From contig JAWHQI010000079.1 of NCBI GenBank assembly GCA_033032865.1, forward strand, positions 4,964,501 to 5,028,500: 64,000 nt of DNA, given 5' to 3'. The position numbers were made by a program, and so were the translations under genes. Shown piece after piece: positions 63,135 to 64,000 of the stretch. The stretch is from Dactylorhiza incarnata (lineage: Eukaryota > Streptophyta > Magnoliopsida > Asparagales > Orchidaceae). Within the stretch, counting starts at the first letter, position 1. The number at the start of each line of letters is the position of its first letter. The notes under the pieces were generated by a model. It saw nothing but the letters and a program-made list of their open reading frames with translations, was not told the origin of the DNA and ran no database searches.

Positions 63135-64000
63135 ATGGCGTCTTATGATCTCGCTTTTTCCGAGGGTCAAGGAATTAGTAGACCTCCACTATTTACTGGG
63201 TCGGATTATAATTATTGGAAAAATAGGATGCGTTGTTTTCTAATGACCCTAGATATTGAGGTTTGGAACATGGTAGAAGAAGAATACACTCCTCCTACAT
63301 TTGTAGTTGGAGAGGTTATGTTAGAAAAACCCAAAGATAAATGGGATGATCGGGATAAACTCAAATGTAAAAATAACGCAAAAGCCATGAATGCTCTATT
63401 TTATGCGTTAGATAGAAATGAATTTAATAGAATTTCTGCTTGTACTACTGCATATGAAATTTGGAATCATTTGGAAGTTACTCATGAAGGTATATCGCAG
63501 GTTAAAGATTCCAAGCTTTTCCAACTGGAGTCGGAATATGAAAAATTCCGAATGGATGAAAGCGAAGATGTTGATGGTATGCACACGCGCTTCACCAAGA
63601 TCGTCAATGCCTCAAAAGCTCTTGGAAAGACCTTCTCAAATGGCTACTTGGTCCGTAAGATCCTTCATTCTCTTCCTCCAAAATTCCACCCGAAGGTGAC
63701 GGCTATTTCGGAGTCGCACAACTTAAGGACGCTCCAAGTTGAGAGCCTCATTGGGAATCTCAAAACCCATGAGGTAGAACTCAAAATCCAACATGATGAA
63801 TACAACAAGGAGCCAAAGAAGAAGGCGTTGGCATTAAAATCAAAGAAGGAGTGCCAAGAGGATGAGGATGAAGATGAAGAGAGTCTTTTGGTAAAGAACT
63901 TCCGAAAGTTCATGCGCAATCCGGAAAGGAGAAACACCTTTCGAAAATATTTCCAAAAGGGTGAAAGATGGAAAGGGTCATCTTCAAAGAAGGAAAAAGA
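63135..64000 (+). CDS. Gag of Sirevirus-like copia (3' end outside the window)
   Basis: ATG at 63135 opens a frame with no stop for 288 codons to the window edge. Residues 1-60 are DUF4219-like (ISRPPLFTGSDYNYWKNRMRCFLMTLDIEVWNMV). A UBN2-type Gag domain follows (AKAMNALFYALDRNEFNRIS, AYEIWNHLEVTHEG, VDGMHTRFTKIVNASKALGK, ILHSLPPKFHPKVTAISESHNLRTL). A Lys/Glu-rich stretch (KKECQEDEDEDEES) and a basic tail leading toward the zinc knuckle come last. The intact frame suggests a young element. Confidence 0.9.
   Translation, partial: MASYDLAFSEGQGISRPPLFTGSDYNYWKNRMRCFLMTLDIEVWNMVEEEYTPPTFVVGEVMLEKPKDKWDDRDKLKCKNNAKAMNALFYALDRNEFNRISACTTAYEIWNHLEVTHEGISQVKDSKLFQLESEYEKFRMDESEDVDGMHTRFTKIVNASKALGKTFSNGYLVRKILHSLPPKFHPKVTAISESHNLRTLQVESLIGNLKTHEVELKIQHDEYNKEPKKKALALKSKKECQEDEDEDEESLLVKNFRKFMRNPERRNTFRKYFQKGERWKGSSSKKEK

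Larger units (their letters stand above)
62006..64000 (+). mobile_element. Sirevirus-like copia element, 5' part only
   Basis: LTR from about 62006 (left end not exactly placed) to 63085, primer site and open gag running off the window. It interrupts the gag of the minus-strand element at about 62000. The LTR end TTCACCCCCCCCTCTAAGGG is typical of Sirevirus-like LTRs. Confidence 0.85.

Overview
The window is nuclear DNA from a flowering plant, probably a eudicot. The signs are plant-type Ty1/copia and Ty3/gypsy retrotransposons with initiator-tRNA-Met and tRNA-Asp primer sites, an RTE-type LINE, a type I (AGL62-like) MADS-box gene and a B3-domain gene. Repeats dominate. I can support only two ordinary host genes: the MADS-box gene (7282-8280, minus) and the B3-domain gene (17147-17845, plus). 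Both are short and intronless.

Layout. 1-1210 is AT-rich spacer with an 18-bp minisatellite. 1216-7247 is an intact copia element (minus strand) with LTRs that look identical, a TGATG target duplication and an unbroken 1337-aa Gag-Pol; it sits about 30 bp beyond the MADS-box stop codon. 8300-19776 is a gene-island remnant: two host genes, two interleaved local duplications, two unclassified repeat blocks and a row of small GAA-loop hairpins. 19777-50816 is a nest. A decayed Sirevirus-like copia derivative in tandem form (LTR-internal-LTR-internal, minus) carries an RTE LINE in its gag region, an Athila-type gypsy element (27532-39425, target duplication ATCGC) in its second LTR, and a non-autonomous Athila-like element (40546-50128) in its second internal region. 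The last of these has a 669-bp MULE-like insertion in its right LTR. 50817-54728 holds a GC-rich foldback, a broken copia pol end and a minus-strand copy of a repeat family also found at 13.0-14.0 kb. 54729 to about 62005 is a decayed Sirevirus-like copia (minus) with extra ORFs between pol and the 3' LTR. From about 62006 to the end is the 5' LTR and open gag of another Sirevirus-like copia (plus).

How the parts relate. Each LTR family carries its own array of short palindromic or tandem motifs in U3 upstream of a TATA-like box. They are GAAGCTTC (heat-shock-element-like), CACGGCCGTG, CCACGTCAGC, TTCGTCGA, GCGTCGA and GCGCTA/ACCGC. In the Athila element and the 54.7-62 kb Sirevirus-like element the same motif returns inside the element, between pol and the extra downstream ORF, which could mark an internal promoter. 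The two Athila-type elements also share a hairpin directly before the polypurine tract and a second hairpin plus purine tract. The most unusual coding feature is a 455-aa ORF (44613-45980) in the non-autonomous Athila-like element: an N-terminal CCHC knuckle followed by two 117-aa repeats, with no gag-pol. All calls come from reading the sequence by eye; no database search was run.
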